A stretch of DNA of 64,000 bases from assembly GCA_016178015.1 (NCBI GenBank), contig JACOUB010000026.1, forward strand, positions 1 to 64,000. Reading direction: 5' to 3'. A program made the position numbers and the translations under genes. Below are positions 8,742 through 17,083 of the stretch, in pieces. This stretch comes from Methylocystis sp. Its GTDB lineage: Bacteria; Pseudomonadota; Alphaproteobacteria; Rhizobiales; Beijerinckiaceae. The stretch's first letter is position 1. Each line of letters starts with the position of its first letter. The notes beneath the pieces were generated by a model, which was given only the letters and a program-made list of their open reading frames with translations, was not told the DNA's origin and ran no database searches.

Positions 8742-9194
8742 TTGACGACCGAACCGACGATTAGGGACGTGATGGCGGCGATCCAGGGGATCGGATCGCG
8801 CCTCGACAAGATGGAGACGGGCCTCGACAAGATCGAGACGCGCCTCGACAAGATCGGGACGCGCCTCGACAAGATGGAAGCGCGCCTCGACAAAGTGGAA
8901 TCGCGTCTCGAGAAGATCGAGACGCGCGTCGGGGAGATCGACGCCTGGCGCAAGACGCAGCCGGACCTTCGCCTGATGCTCGCAAACAGCAAGGTGACGC
9001 TCGACAAGATCGTCCAGATCGACAGCGAAATTCGCATATTGCATTCGGTCATCGTCGATCACGCCAGCAAGAATGTAACGCCCGGCGTAATCGAGGCGTT
9101 TCATCACGACCTCTCCGCCCTGCAGAAGGCGGAGCTGGAAAACGCGGGGCGCCTGCTGCGGATCGAGGAGATACTGCATCTCACGACGCCGTGA
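8742..9194 (+). CDS. Heptad-repeat coiled-coil protein, possibly SOS-linked
   Basis: A 150-residue protein starting at TTG 8742 with gggag at 8731-8735; an in-frame ATG at 8772 is the alternative. Residues 20-61 are six consecutive heptads of the form R-L-D-K-(M/I/V)-E-(T/A/S), encoded by a 21-bp tandem repeat, so this part must form a parallel coiled coil. The remainder (DLRLMLANSKVTLDKI and VIEAFHHDLSALQKAELEN) is also helical. No membrane segment or enzyme motif is present. It is divergent from dnaE2 and shares the intergenic region holding the LexA box. Function unknown; a structural or DNA-associated partner role is only inference. Confidence 0.75.
   Translation: MTTEPTIRDVMAAIQGIGSRLDKMETGLDKIETRLDKIGTRLDKMEARLDKVESRLEKIETRVGEIDAWRKTQPDLRLMLANSKVTLDKIVQIDSEIRILHSVIVDHASKNVTPGVIEAFHHDLSALQKAELENAGRLLRIEEILHLTTP
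8799..8924 (+). repeat. Six 21-bp in-frame tandem repeats
   Basis: Six imperfect copies of a 21-base unit around cgcctcgacaagatggagac, each encoding one heptad. Because the unit is a multiple of three, copy-number change would lengthen or shorten the coiled coil without a frameshift. Confidence 0.9.
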
Positions 9195-9224
9195 GACGTT
9201 GCGCGAGCGCGCCTCCTCTATTCC

Positions 9225-10052
9225 TCACTCCGGCGGCGCCGCCGCATCTTGCTTCCGCCGGCGCTTCCCCGGCTCCCGGCGCGGGCCTTCGACCAGCCGC
9301 ACCACGACGCCCCACAGCGTGCGCACGTCTTGCTCCGTGAGGCTCATGCGGTGAAACATGTTGCGTAGGTTGCGCGCCATCACCGGCTTTTTGGTCGCCG
9401 GCCGAAAGAACTGGCGCTTGTCCAATTCGCCTTCGAGGAAATCGAAGAAGGCCAGCGTCATCTCGCGGGCGGCCGGCGGCGAGCGCTCCGTCACTTCGAA
9501 GGGAATCGCCTCGCCGTGCGCGGCGCGGAACCATTCGTAGCCGGCAAGCAGCACCGCTTGCGCCAGGTTGAGCGAGGCGCAGGCGGGATTGACCGGAAAG
9601 GTGAGGATGGCGTCGGCCAGCGCCACCTCGTCATTGGCGAGGCCGGTGCGCTCAGGCCCGAACAACACGCCATGGCGCTCGCCGCCAGCCATGCGCGCGG
9701 CGGTCGCCGCGAGCGCCTTCTCTGGCGTGAGCACGGGTTTGGCTTGGCCGCGCCCGCGCGCCGTCGCAGCATAGACGAAGGAAAGATCGGCGATCGCCGT
9801 CTCGACGCTGTCGAACGTTTTCGCGCCCTCGAGCAGATCGGCCGCCCCGGCGGCGGCGGCGCAGGCGTCCTCGCGGTAGGGTCCGGCGCGCCAGTCGGCG
9901 CGCGGCGCAACGAGACGCAGATCGGAGAGGCCGAAGTTGGCCATGGCGCGCGCGCACATGCCGACGTTGACGGCAAGCTGCGGCCGCACCAGCACGATGG
10001 CCGGCCCGCCCTCGAGCTTGGCCTTGGTGTGGTCGGTTCCGGCGCCGGTCAT
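9225..10052 (-). CDS. trmJ: tRNA (cytidine/uridine-2'-O-)-methyltransferase TrmJ
   Basis: A 275-residue SPOUT-class (TrmH/SpoU) RNA methyltransferase. The trefoil-knot motifs are visible: IVLVRPQLAVNVGMCARAMANFG at the N-terminus, VLFGPERTGLAND in the middle and the SAM-binding NPACASLNLAQAVLLAGYEW. TrmJ 2'-O-methylates position 32 of the tRNA anticodon loop. Start ATG 10052 overlaps the parE stop (ATGA), so translation is coupled to the toxin-antitoxin genes upstream; the longer open frame to 10247 is only the shadow of parE. The basic C-terminus (REPGKRRRKQ) could aid RNA binding. Assignment to TrmJ rather than another TrmH-like enzyme is likely but not proven. Confidence 0.88.
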   Translation of the reverse strand: MTGAGTDHTKAKLEGGPAIVLVRPQLAVNVGMCARAMANFGLSDLRLVAPRADWRAGPYREDACAAAAGAADLLEGAKTFDSVETAIADLSFVYAATARGRGQAKPVLTPEKALAATAARMAGGERHGVLFGPERTGLANDEVALADAILTFPVNPACASLNLAQAVLLAGYEWFRAAHGEAIPFEVTERSPPAAREMTLAFFDFLEGELDKRQFFRPATKKPVMARNLRNMFHRMSLTEQDVRTLWGVVVRLVEGPRREPGKRRRKQDAAAPPE

Positions 10053-10369
10053 TGTGCGAGATCGTCGCCTGGAGCCATCGCGGCGGCGAGATCGCGGCGT
10101 GCATGCAATATGTTGATGATTTCTAGTCTTTCCTCGCTGCAGCGGAAGAAGATGATGTATCCCCGAAAGAGGAAGCCGCGCAGGCCCGGCGCCAGGTCGT
10201 CTCTCGGACGGCCGAGAATGATGGGCGAAGCGGCAAGTTTCCTGCACTGCGCGCGAAACAGATCGGCGAATGCCAGTCCGGCGTCGAAATCACCCGAATT
10301 CTCGCCGATGAAATCGGCGATGCCTTTCAAATCTCTATTTGCCGCTCTTCGGTAGATGAGCTTCCGCAT
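10049..10369 (-). CDS. parE: ParE/RelE-type toxin
   Basis: A 106-residue protein with the ParE fold pattern: MRKLIYRRAANRDLKGIADFI at the N-terminus, the central LAASPIILGRPRDDLAPGLRGF, and the terminal strand YIIFFRCSEERLEIINILHARRDL. ParE toxins poison DNA gyrase; RelE relatives cut mRNA, and sequence alone does not fully separate them, but the CopG/ParD-like partner supports ParE. It directly follows the antitoxin gene, and its stop codon overlaps the trmJ start. Confidence 0.85.
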   Translation of the reverse strand: MRKLIYRRAANRDLKGIADFIGENSGDFDAGLAFADLFRAQCRKLAASPIILGRPRDDLAPGLRGFLFRGYIIFFRCSEERLEIINILHARRDLAAAMAPGDDLAQ

Positions 10370-10615
10370 TCAGCTTGCTCGCGCCTTGCGCAATTCGACA
10401 TGCGCGCGCAAGTCGGCGCCGACTTCCTCATCGGTGAGTTCTCCCCCTTCCGCGATCGATGCTTCGATCGTTTCGCGCAGCGACCTCAGCTTTGCCTCGC
10501 GCTCCTCGACGAGGCGCAAGCCTTCGCGCATGACCTCGGTGGCCGAGGCGTAGCGGCCCTGTTTGACGAGTCCCTCGATGAACTCTTCCCAGCGCTTGCC
10601 GACGGATACATTCAT
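10370..10615 (-). CDS. parD: ParD-type antitoxin
   Basis: An 81-residue protein: an N-terminal ribbon-helix-helix (MNVSVGKRWEEFIEGLVKQGRYASATEVMREGLRLVEE), then an acidic helical tail (ASIAEGGELTDEEVGAD) that would wrap the toxin. This is the standard ParD layout. It is the first gene of the parD-parE-trmJ operon and probably autorepresses it. A good ribosome site (gggagg) lies 6 nt before the ATG. Confidence 0.87.
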   Translation of the reverse strand: MNVSVGKRWEEFIEGLVKQGRYASATEVMREGLRLVEEREAKLRSLRETIEASIAEGGELTDEEVGADLRAHVELRKARAS

Positions 10616-10652
10616 GGCGGACCTCCCTTGGCTCCCGGCGCTTATAGCACGT

Positions 10653-10662
10653 TATGCGCATA
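10653..10662. promoter_or_regulatory. Candidate ParD operator palindrome
   Basis: The 10-base perfect palindrome tatgcgcata lies 38 bases upstream of the parD start, beside a -10-like tataag read on the minus strand (10641-10646). Ribbon-helix-helix antitoxins bind such short palindromes; assignment is inference. Confidence 0.35.
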
Positions 10663-10699
10663 TCATGTCATTGCCGCGCCGGAACGCGAGGCTTCAGCC

Positions 10700-13600
10700 T
10701 CACTTTTGCGCCGGAGAATGCGAGCCTGAAGGCTCGCGGTCCAAATTCAGCTCGAGGAGCCGCGCCAGCGCGTCTTCGGTCGAGATGTCTTTCGGCCAGC
10801 CATAGGCCGCGGCCACGGCGCGGTCGAGTTCGGCGTGGGCGTCCAAGAGCCATTGCGGGCGCTGGTTGTAAAGGTTGGTGAGCGTGCGCTCTTTCAGGAT
10901 CGCGGCGGCTTTCGTGTCTTTCGGCAGGATGCGGTCGGGATAGAAGGGGACGACCTCCGGGACGATCTCGACGAGATCGGGCGGGTTCAGCCAGTTGCGC
11001 CGCAGCTCGTCGAGCCGTTTCGCCGCCTTCGCGATGCGCCGCGCGCGTGGGTCGCTCTCGTAATCCTTCGCGGGAATGTTCGGCGTCAGGCCTTCGGGAA
11101 AGGGGAAGGTTTCGAAGGTGGTGGTGGGGGTGTAGCGGGGGTCATTGCCGACGCCGAGCCATGTCCCGAGCCGCAACGCCCACGCCTCGTGAAAGCGCGA
11201 ATGCAGAACGCCGAATGTCACATCGTCGTCGCGGGCGATGGCGATTGTTGCGCTATCGGGTTCAACCGAGGTCTCAAGCCAGGTGAAAATACGATGCTTG
11301 GCAACGCGCGCCGTGACGATATAACGCGCACTTTCTCCGCCGTCATGCCCGCGCTTGTCGCGGGCATCCACGCCGGCGTGCGCGGCTGCTTGGCGTGGAT
11401 GGCCGGAACAAGTCCGGCCATGACCCACTGAGAGGGTATTGATCGCCGCCCACATCGCCGGTCGCGGTTCGACATGGCGCCACCAGTTCTTTTTGTAAGC
11501 GTCTCGCCGGTTCTTGTCGCGCTCCGGTTTCACATGTTCGATCACATGCGCGAAGGGCGCCTCATACATCGCCGCCTCGCGCTCGCTCATCTCCCAGCCG
11601 AAGTCGATGACCCACATGTCGCGCGGACGGCGCGTTACGTCGAGACCATTCACCCAAGGCCGTAATACATCGCTGTTGGGTCGCCCATTCGGATTGAGCG
11701 GCTCATTCAACCATGCTCGCGCAATTTCCCCCGGAATGTCGAATGCGCCGCCCTTGGTGTCGCCCATGAAAGACACGCCCTCATTCTCGGCGAGCTGGTT
11801 CGCTTGCGTGATGTCGAATCCATGCCCGGTCAGATCGGCGTTGATCGTCTCGACCGCCGCGCCATCGAGGCGCTTGCCGGCATTCCAGACGACCTCATCC
11901 TGAGGAGCCGCCGCAGGCGGCGTCTCGAAGGACGAGGTCGCGCCCTCGACCGCCCTCGTGCTTCGAGACGGCTGCTTTGCAGCCTCCTCAGCATGAGGGC
12001 TTGGGGACAAGCTGAAGCACACGAGACTCACGCGCACAGCCGCCCCTTCGACGATCCAGGGTTCGTCGCTCCACGCTTCGGAGATCGCGCCTTCTTGCGC
12101 AATCGGCTCCAGCACGCGCCGGTTGGCGCCGCCGCGAATCGAGTTCGTCGAGACGAGACCGACGCGTTTGGCGCGGCCTGAGCGCACCGCGTCCCACGCT
12201 TTCGCAAACCAGTAGCAGACGAGATCGGCCTCGGCCGGAACGCGTCCTGCGTAAGTTGAGAACAGCGCTTCGGTGTATTCGTCGCCGAGGCCTTTGCGTA
12301 AGAGCTTGCCGCCCAAGAACGGCGGATTTCCCACGATGAAATCCGCCTCGGGCCAGTGGGCTTCTGCGTAAATAGCGGCGCCCGCCGCCTCCCTCTCCCC
12401 GCGTGCGGGGAGAGGGTCGGGGTGAGGGGCCGGGGGATTGTGTTCGATGTCATCCGCTTCACTGCCCCGGCCCCTCATCCGGCGCTTCGCGCCACCTTCT
12501 CCCCGCGAGCGGGGAGAAGGGGCCAACTCCGCCAGCACCGCATCCCGGCACTCGATCGCGTCGAGCTTGCGCAGGATCGGTTCGGGGCGCGAATAGATGC
12601 CGTTGCGGATCGACCACTGGATGTCGCCGATCCAGATGGTCATGCGCGCGAGTTCGGCGGCGAAGGGATTGATCTCGATCCCACGCAGAATCTCCGGGCC
12701 GATGCGCAGCGGCGGGCGGCCCAGCCCATAGAGTTCGCAGTGGCTGATGGCGAGATATTCGATGTCTTTGACGCCCTGCAGCGCGAGATAGAGAAAATTC
12801 CCCGATCCGCAAGCGGGGTCCAAGACGCGCAGCCGCGTCAGACGGTCGATGAAGGCGTCGCGTCTTGCCTCCGCCTTCACGCGCGCGGCGGCGAGCTTCT
12901 TGTCGTGGTCGCGTTTGCCGTCCCGCCCGGCGGGCGCAGCCGTCATCGCCGGCTTCATGATCTCGTCTATTTCGGCCTTCACCGCCTCCCATTCGCGGCG
13001 CAAGGGACGCAGCACGACGGGCTCGACGATCATCATGATCTTGTCGGGATCGGTGTAATGGGCGCCGATCTGCGCGCGTTTGTCGGGGTCGAGGAAACGC
13101 TCGAACAGCGTGCCGAACACGGTCGGATCGATGAGGCTCCAGTCGAGGCTCGCCGCCGCGAACAGCAATCCGATTTCGCCGTGCTCGAGCGCCAGCGCGC
13201 GCCGTCCGTCGAACAGGCCGCCGTTGAAATGCGCAATTTCGGTCAAGTCGAATTCGCCGCCGTTCTCCATCTGGGAAAAGAGCTTGTCGAAATATTCTTT
13301 CGCTTTGTGCGGGCGGCGCTCGCCGGTTTGCAAGAGCTTCTTGAGCAGCCCCTCGGGGAGCAGCTTCACGCTGTCGGCGAAAAAGCAGAAGACGAGCTGA
13401 TTGACGAAATGCGCGACCGCCTCGCGGTCGGGATTGCGGTGCTGGAGCCGGTCCGAAATCGTCTGGAACTTGTCGGCGGCCTCCGCCGTGATCTTGGCTC
13501 GCGTGCGGACGGGCCTGAGCGCGTCGGGATCATGGAACACGGCCCGCAGAATCGCCAACGTGTCGGGATCAGCGAGGTCCTCGAGCTCGAAGGCGTAAGT

Positions 13601-13966
13601 CTTGGTTTCGAGATTGGTCCAGGTGGTGACGATCTGGAACCGGATGGTGTCGCAAACGACGAGCAGCGGAGGCTGCTCGAGCGCGGCGGCGTAGCGAGTG
13701 AGCTGCACCAGCGCGTCGTCGAGATTGCGCTTTCGCTTTTTATATTCCCAGGCGAAGAAGCCTTTCTTCCAAACGTCGGCCCAGCCCTCGCCGCCGCCTG
13801 TCTTCGGCGCGCCTTTCTCGAAGGCGAAATGATCGCCCTTCGGATCGTCCTCGGCGGGCGTCGGATGGCCGAACATGCGGCAAAGGTCGATGAAGTGCTC
13901 TTGCGCCGCCGCTCTTTCCGTGAGGGCGTGCGTCTTCCATTTGCGAATGAATTCCTGGGGAGTCAT
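10700..13966 (-). CDS. MmeI-like type IIL restriction-modification protein (fused endonuclease/adenine methyltransferase)
   Basis: A 1088-residue single-chain R-M enzyme. The N-terminal nuclease has D64, E74 and K76 ([16 protein letters not shown]) with the D-x9-ExK spacing of MmeI. A helical spacer follows, then the gamma-class N6-adenine methyltransferase with motif [16 protein letters not shown] (near residue 382) and catalytic NPPF (near 544), then the target-recognition region. Such enzymes cut about 20 bp from the site and methylate one strand for self-protection. Odd features: three palindromic repeats of three different families lie inside the gene in frame, encoding roughly residues 482-526 (family D), 656-692 (B) and 848-875 (C), and the last ~14 residues come from a family A repeat. 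The gene stays fully open. GGGGAG precedes the ATG. Whether the enlarged protein is active is unknown. Confidence 0.92.
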   Translation of the reverse strand: MTPQEFIRKWKTHALTERAAAQEHFIDLCRMFGHPTPAEDDPKGDHFAFEKGAPKTGGGEGWADVWKKGFFAWEYKKRKRNLDDALVQLTRYAAALEQPPLLVVCDTIRFQIVTTWTNLETKTYAFELEDLADPDTLAILRAVFHDPDALRPVRTRAKITAEAADKFQTISDRLQHRNPDREAVAHFVNQLVFCFFADSVKLLPEGLLKKLLQTGERRPHKAKEYFDKLFSQMENGGEFDLTEIAHFNGGLFDGRRALALEHGEIGLLFAAASLDWSLIDPTVFGTLFERFLDPDKRAQIGAHYTDPDKIMMIVEPVVLRPLRREWEAVKAEIDEIMKPAMTAAPAGRDGKRDHDKKLAAARVKAEARRDAFIDRLTRLRVLDPACGSGNFLYLALQGVKDIEYLAISHCELYGLGRPPLRIGPEILRGIEINPFAAELARMTIWIGDIQWSIRNGIYSRPEPILRKLDAIECRDAVLAELAPSPRSRGEGGAKRRMRGRGSEADDIEHNPPAPHPDPLPARGEREAAGAAIYAEAHWPEADFIVGNPPFLGGKLLRKGLGDEYTEALFSTYAGRVPAEADLVCYWFAKAWDAVRSGRAKRVGLVSTNSIRGGANRRVLEPIAQEGAISEAWSDEPWIVEGAAVRVSLVCFSLSPSPHAEEAAKQPSRSTRAVEGATSSFETPPAAAPQDEVVWNAGKRLDGAAVETINADLTGHGFDITQANQLAENEGVSFMGDTKGGAFDIPGEIARAWLNEPLNPNGRPNSDVLRPWVNGLDVTRRPRDMWVIDFGWEMSEREAAMYEAPFAHVIEHVKPERDKNRRDAYKKNWWRHVEPRPAMWAAINTLSVGHGRTCSGHPRQAAAHAGVDARDKRGHDGGESARYIVTARVAKHRIFTWLETSVEPDSATIAIARDDDVTFGVLHSRFHEAWALRLGTWLGVGNDPRYTPTTTFETFPFPEGLTPNIPAKDYESDPRARRIAKAAKRLDELRRNWLNPPDLVEIVPEVVPFYPDRILPKDTKAAAILKERTLTNLYNQRPQWLLDAHAELDRAVAAAYGWPKDISTEDALARLLELNLDREPSGSHSPAQK
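10720..10743. repeat. Family A single arm in the 3' end of the MmeI-like gene
   Basis: Identical to the left arm of the palindrome at 4082-4139. Read on the minus strand it encodes DREPSGSH, part of the C-terminal tail of the MmeI-like protein. Confidence 0.9.
11341..11424. repeat. Family C palindromic repeat inside the MmeI-like gene
   Basis: Begins cgtcatgcccgcgcttgtcg and ends aagtccggccatgac, with inverted gtcatg/catgac ends. It encodes an insertion after MWAAINTL and before [12 protein letters not shown] in the target-recognition region. Confidence 0.9.
11892..12000. repeat. Family B palindromic repeat inside the MmeI-like gene
   Basis: Bounded by cctcatcctgaggag and ctcctcagcatgagg, with inner tctcgaaggacgagg and its inverse. 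It encodes the extra segment between [11 protein letters not shown] and NAGKRLDGA. Confidence 0.9.
12389..12522. repeat. Family D palindromic repeat inside the MmeI-like gene
   Basis: Two hairpins (ctctccccgcgtgcggggagag and ttctccccgcgagcggggagaa) flank an inner gaggggccgg/ccggcccctc inverted repeat. It encodes the extra segment between RDAVLAELA and [12 protein letters not shown], just before the catalytic NPPF motif. Confidence 0.9.
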
Positions 13967-14054
13967 TTCTCCCCGTTACCACGATTCGGACCGCTTTGCC
14001 TTGGGCCGAGCCAGTGATATAGGGCGCGAGCCGCCACGAAAGGCCCTCAGTTTC

Positions 14055-15275
14055 ATGAGCAGGATCAAGGTCCAAAATCCAGTCGTCGAACTCGACGGCG
14101 ACGAGATGGCCCACATCATTTGGGCCTATATCAAAGACAAGCTGATCCGCCCTTACCTCGACGTCGATCTCCTCTACTACGACCTCTCCATCCAAAACCG
14201 CGACGCCACCAACGATCAAGTGACGATCGAGGCGGCCCACGCCATCGCCCGACACGGCGTCGGCGTCAAATGCGCCACCATCACGCCGGATGAAGCGCGC
14301 GTGCAGGAATTCGGCCTCAAAGAGATGTGGAAGTCGCCGAACGGGACGATCCGCAACATCTTGGGCGGCGTCATCTTTCGCGAGCCGATCATCGCCAAGA
14401 ACGTGCCGCGTCTGGTGCCCGGCTGGACGGCGCCCATCGTGATCGGCCGCCACGCCTTTGGCGATCAATATCGCGCCCTGGATTTCACAACGCCGGGCAA
14501 AGGGCGGCTCACCATCAAGTTCGAGGGCGAGGACGGGACGGTCATCGAGAAGCAGGTGTTCGACTTTCCCGGCGCCGGCGTCGCCATGGCCATGTACAAC
14601 CTCGACGAGTCGATCAGGGACTTCGCCAGGGCCGCGATGAATTATGGCCTTATGCGCAAGTATCCCGTCTATCTCTCGACCAAGAACACCATCCTCAAGG
14701 CTTACGACGGTCGCTTCAAGGATATTTTCCAGGAGGTGTTCGACGCGGAGTTCAAGGGAAGGTTCGCGGCCGCGGGCCTTAGCTACGAGCACCGCTTGAT
14801 CGACGACATGGTGGCCTCGGCGTTCAAATGGTCGGGCGGCTATGTCTGGGCCTGCAAGAACTACGACGGCGACGTGCAGTCCGACGCGGTGGCGCAGGGC
14901 TTTGGATCGCTCGGCCTGATGACCAGCGTGCTGATGACGCCCGACGGCAAGATCGTGGAGGCCGAAGCCGCGCATGGCACGGTCACGCGTCATTATCGCG
15001 AGCATCAAAAGGGCCACGCGACCTCGACCAACTCCATTGCCTCGATCTTCGCTTGGACGCGCGCTCTGGCGCATCGCGCCAAGCTCGACGCCAATGCAGA
15101 GCTCGCCCGTTTCGCCAAGACGCTCGAGGAGGTCTGCGTTTCCACCGTTGAACAAGGCTTCATGACCAAGGACCTGGCCTTGCTCGTCGGCCATGATCAG
15201 AAATGGCTGTCGACCGAAGGCTTCCTCGACAAAATCCAGGAAAACCTGAGGACGGCGATAGTGTCGCAGGCCTAG
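14055..15275 (+). CDS. icd: NADP-dependent isocitrate dehydrogenase
   Basis: A 406-residue homodimeric eukaryote-type NADP-IDH that converts isocitrate to 2-oxoglutarate in the TCA cycle. Family signatures include [14 protein letters not shown] at the N-terminus, [20 protein letters not shown] (substrate loop), [39 protein letters not shown] (metal-binding aspartates) and [15 protein letters not shown] (cofactor site). The frame is open to 13875, but that part overlaps the start of the divergent R-M gene; ATG 14055 ([15 protein letters not shown]) matches the normal length. Only a weak ribosome site is visible. dksA follows 84 nt downstream with its own promoter. Confidence 0.97.
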   Translation: MSRIKVQNPVVELDGDEMAHIIWAYIKDKLIRPYLDVDLLYYDLSIQNRDATNDQVTIEAAHAIARHGVGVKCATITPDEARVQEFGLKEMWKSPNGTIRNILGGVIFREPIIAKNVPRLVPGWTAPIVIGRHAFGDQYRALDFTTPGKGRLTIKFEGEDGTVIEKQVFDFPGAGVAMAMYNLDESIRDFARAAMNYGLMRKYPVYLSTKNTILKAYDGRFKDIFQEVFDAEFKGRFAAAGLSYEHRLIDDMVASAFKWSGGYVWACKNYDGDVQSDAVAQGFGSLGLMTSVLMTPDGKIVEAEAAHGTVTRHYREHQKGHATSTNSIASIFAWTRALAHRAKLDANAELARFAKTLEEVCVSTVEQGFMTKDLALLVGHDQKWLSTEGFLDKIQENLRTAIVSQA

Positions 15276-15295
15276 CGTCCCCGTCGAGGAAGAGA

Positions 15296-15324
15296 TTGTG
15301 CTGCTCCGGCGGCGCGGCTATATA
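15296..15324 (+). promoter_or_regulatory. Sigma-70-like promoter for dksA
   Basis: TTGTGC (15296-15301), exactly 17 bases, then TATATA (15319-15324). Transcription would start near 15331, ahead of the strong ribosome site AAGGAGGA (15343-15350). Confidence 0.6.
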
Positions 15325-15359
15325 GGCGCCGCGTTCAGGCTCAAGGAGGATTCGCGCCA

Positions 15360-15776
15360 ATGGCGGTGGATCTAGACGGCAGCTACAAACCATCTGACCA
15401 AGAAGCATTTATGAGCGACCGGCAGCGCGAGTATTTCAGGCGCAAGCTCATCGCATGGAAGGAGGAAATCCTGCAGGAGAGCCGCGAGACGTTGGCGACC
15501 TTGCAGAGCGAGAACGCCAATCATCCTGATCTCGCCGATCGCGCCTCCTCCGAGACCGACCGCGCGATCGAGCTGCGGGCGCGCGATCGTCAACGTAAGC
15601 TCATCGCCAAGATCGACGCGGCCCTCACCCGGCTCGAGGAAGGCACTTACGGCTATTGCGAGGAGACGGGCGAGCCGATTTCGCTGAAGCGTCTTGACGC
15701 GCGTCCCATCGCCACATTGTCGGTGGAGGCGCAAGAACGCCATGAGCGGCGCGAACGCGTCTATCGGGACGATTGA
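15360..15776 (+). CDS. dksA: RNA polymerase-binding transcription factor DksA
   Basis: A 138-residue DksA/TraR-family protein that binds the RNA polymerase secondary channel and, with ppGpp, resets rRNA and biosynthetic promoters. The coiled coil (FRRKLIAWKEEILQESRETLATLQ to RDRQRKLIAKIDAALTRLEEG) is followed by the globular part GYCEETGEPISLKRLDARPIATLSVEAQERHE. Only one cysteine remains of the usual four-cysteine zinc site; this is normal for the alphaproteobacterial form and is not a defect. A strong ribosome site lies 9 nt before the ATG. Convergent with the fliO-like gene, a neighbourhood shared with cckA in related genomes. Confidence 0.95.
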   Translation: MAVDLDGSYKPSDQEAFMSDRQREYFRRKLIAWKEEILQESRETLATLQSENANHPDLADRASSETDRAIELRARDRQRKLIAKIDAALTRLEEGTYGYCEETGEPISLKRLDARPIATLSVEAQERHERRERVYRDD

Positions 15777-15851
15777 CCCCACAAGGCCTTCTCGAATTGG
15801 CTGTCTCGAATAATTTCCGCGCGATGCGGGCTCGGACGTCGCGCGTTTTGA

Positions 15852-16844
15852 TCACGTCCCTTGGTCTGGACGGCCGAGCAGGCGCGCCATTTCGGCCTCG
15901 AGCGCCTCTAACGGGTCCGTTGTTTCCGGCGTGGGCGGCGGCCCCGGCGGAGCCGGCGTTGGCGCTGGAGGAGTCGCCGGCTGCGCCGGTTCTCGCGGCT
16001 TCATCGCGGGGACGGGGGGAGCACCTTTCTGAGCGCGCGCCAAGAACGGCGGCGCGGGCGCGCCGGGCGTCGGCGCGGGTCGGGGCTGCGGGCTAAATCC
16101 TGGTCCTCGCTGGCCGAGTCCTCCTTGGCCGAGTCCTCCTTGGCCGAGTCCTCCTTGGCGAAGTCCTCCCGGGCCGAGTCCTCCCGGGCCGAGTCCGGCT
16201 GGGCCAACTCGTCCAGCGGGCGACGGCGGAGGAGGGGTCGCCGAGGCGGCGGCGGACGGCGGTTCCGGCGTTGGCGCAGCGGCGGGCTGCGTAGGCGCCG
16301 GGGCGAAAAGATCGGACGGCAGCGGCTGCAATCTGGTCGGCGCCGGTTCGAACGGCTTGCGCTTTGCCGGCTCCCCCGCGGGCGGCGGCGACGGCGTGGG
16401 AGCGGGTCCGGGCGCGAGGCCGAGCGGCGGCTGGCCGCGGTCAGGCGGAAATTGGGCCGATCCCGCCTGCGGGCTGACGGGGCCGGGCGGCGCCGGCCAG
16501 CCGGCCGTCGGCGCCGCTGGTTCTTCTTGACGAATAAGGGACGTTTTCGCATCGCGGCTCTCGATCCTGTTGATCGAAGCCTCGACCACCACGTCGTTGG
16601 GCCCGCCGATCATCAACAGATGTTCGATGTTGTCGCGCCGGATGATGACCAGCTGTCTGTCGCGATCAAGGTCGAACGCGTCGACGACATCGAGGCGGCG
16701 CGTCCGGTTGCGCGCGCCGGGAGCCTTGACGCGGCGTCCGAACACTAGCCTGACCATGTAGAGGACGAGCAGCGCGGCGACCAGGAACGCCAAAGTCGCC
16801 GCGAGGATCAGAAGCAGCTGTGGTTGAGTGACGCTGGCGGGCAT
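15852..16844 (-). CDS. fliO: FliO-like flagellar biosynthesis protein with proline/glycine-rich tail
   Basis: A 330-residue protein. One transmembrane helix (residues ~8-32, LLLILAATLAFLVAALLVLYMV) is followed by the conserved FliO/MopB cytoplasmic domain (~40-95) with RLDVVDAFDLDRDRQLVIIRRDNIEHLLMIGGPNDVVVE. FliO helps assemble the FliPQR core of the flagellar export gate. The remaining ~230 residues are Pro/Ala/Gly-rich and disordered, including six copies of a five-residue G-G-L-G-(P/Q)-like unit encoded by a 15-bp tandem repeat. The C-terminus (TTDPLEALEAEMARLLGRP) is again a conserved-looking helix. A CtrA box lies 78 nt upstream. No other flagellar genes are in the window, so the name rests on the domain and synteny. 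Confidence 0.75.
   Translation of the reverse strand: MPASVTQPQLLLILAATLAFLVAALLVLYMVRLVFGRRVKAPGARNRTRRLDVVDAFDLDRDRQLVIIRRDNIEHLLMIGGPNDVVVEASINRIESRDAKTSLIRQEEPAAPTAGWPAPPGPVSPQAGSAQFPPDRGQPPLGLAPGPAPTPSPPPAGEPAKRKPFEPAPTRLQPLPSDLFAPAPTQPAAAPTPEPPSAAASATPPPPSPAGRVGPAGLGPGGLGPGGLRQGGLGQGGLGQGGLGQRGPGFSPQPRPAPTPGAPAPPFLARAQKGAPPVPAMKPREPAQPATPPAPTPAPPGPPPTPETTDPLEALEAEMARLLGRPDQGT
16111..16200. repeat. Six 15-bp in-frame tandem repeats in fliO
   Basis: Six copies of tggccgagtcctcct (last three slightly diverged). On the coding strand they specify the glycine-rich pentapeptide repeat of the FliO-like tail. Confidence 0.92.
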
Positions 16845-16921
16845 GAATTGGCTTTTCTCTCATCGTGACGCGGCTTGAAACTGCAATCTATCAGTTTCCG
16901 AGCCAAGCGCGCCCCAAAAGG

Positions 16922-16936
16922 TTAATCAGTGGTTAA
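16922..16936. promoter_or_regulatory. CtrA-binding site, TTAA-N7-TTAAC
   Basis: TTAA (16922-16925), seven bases, TTAA (16933-16936) followed by C is an exact match to the CtrA consensus. It lies between the divergent fliO-like gene (78 nt away) and cckA (147 nt away). CtrA is the response regulator at the end of the CckA-ChpT phosphorelay and activates flagellar genes, so the site fits both neighbours. Confidence 0.7.
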
Positions 16937-17083
16937 CGCGGCGCCGTCCGAGACAGCGCCGCGGCTGCGGTGAAAATGGCGCTAAGACGTTGCCTTGTGG
17001 GGCGGGTGAGGCCATTGTTCGCCGTGATTCTTTAAGTTTGCGGCGGGTCTTCCCGGCGCGGGCTTCGCGTGAGGCGTTCGTTA

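Noticed and set aside
8799-8924. CRISPR array
   Set aside because: The 21-base units are directly adjacent without spacers and encode protein heptads.
12356-14017. Plus-strand 553-codon open frame
   Set aside because: Antisense shadow of the MmeI-like gene, which carries clear nuclease and methyltransferase motifs.
15660-15690. DksA with a broken zinc finger
   Set aside because: Loss of most cysteines is normal for alphaproteobacterial DksA, so it is not a defect.
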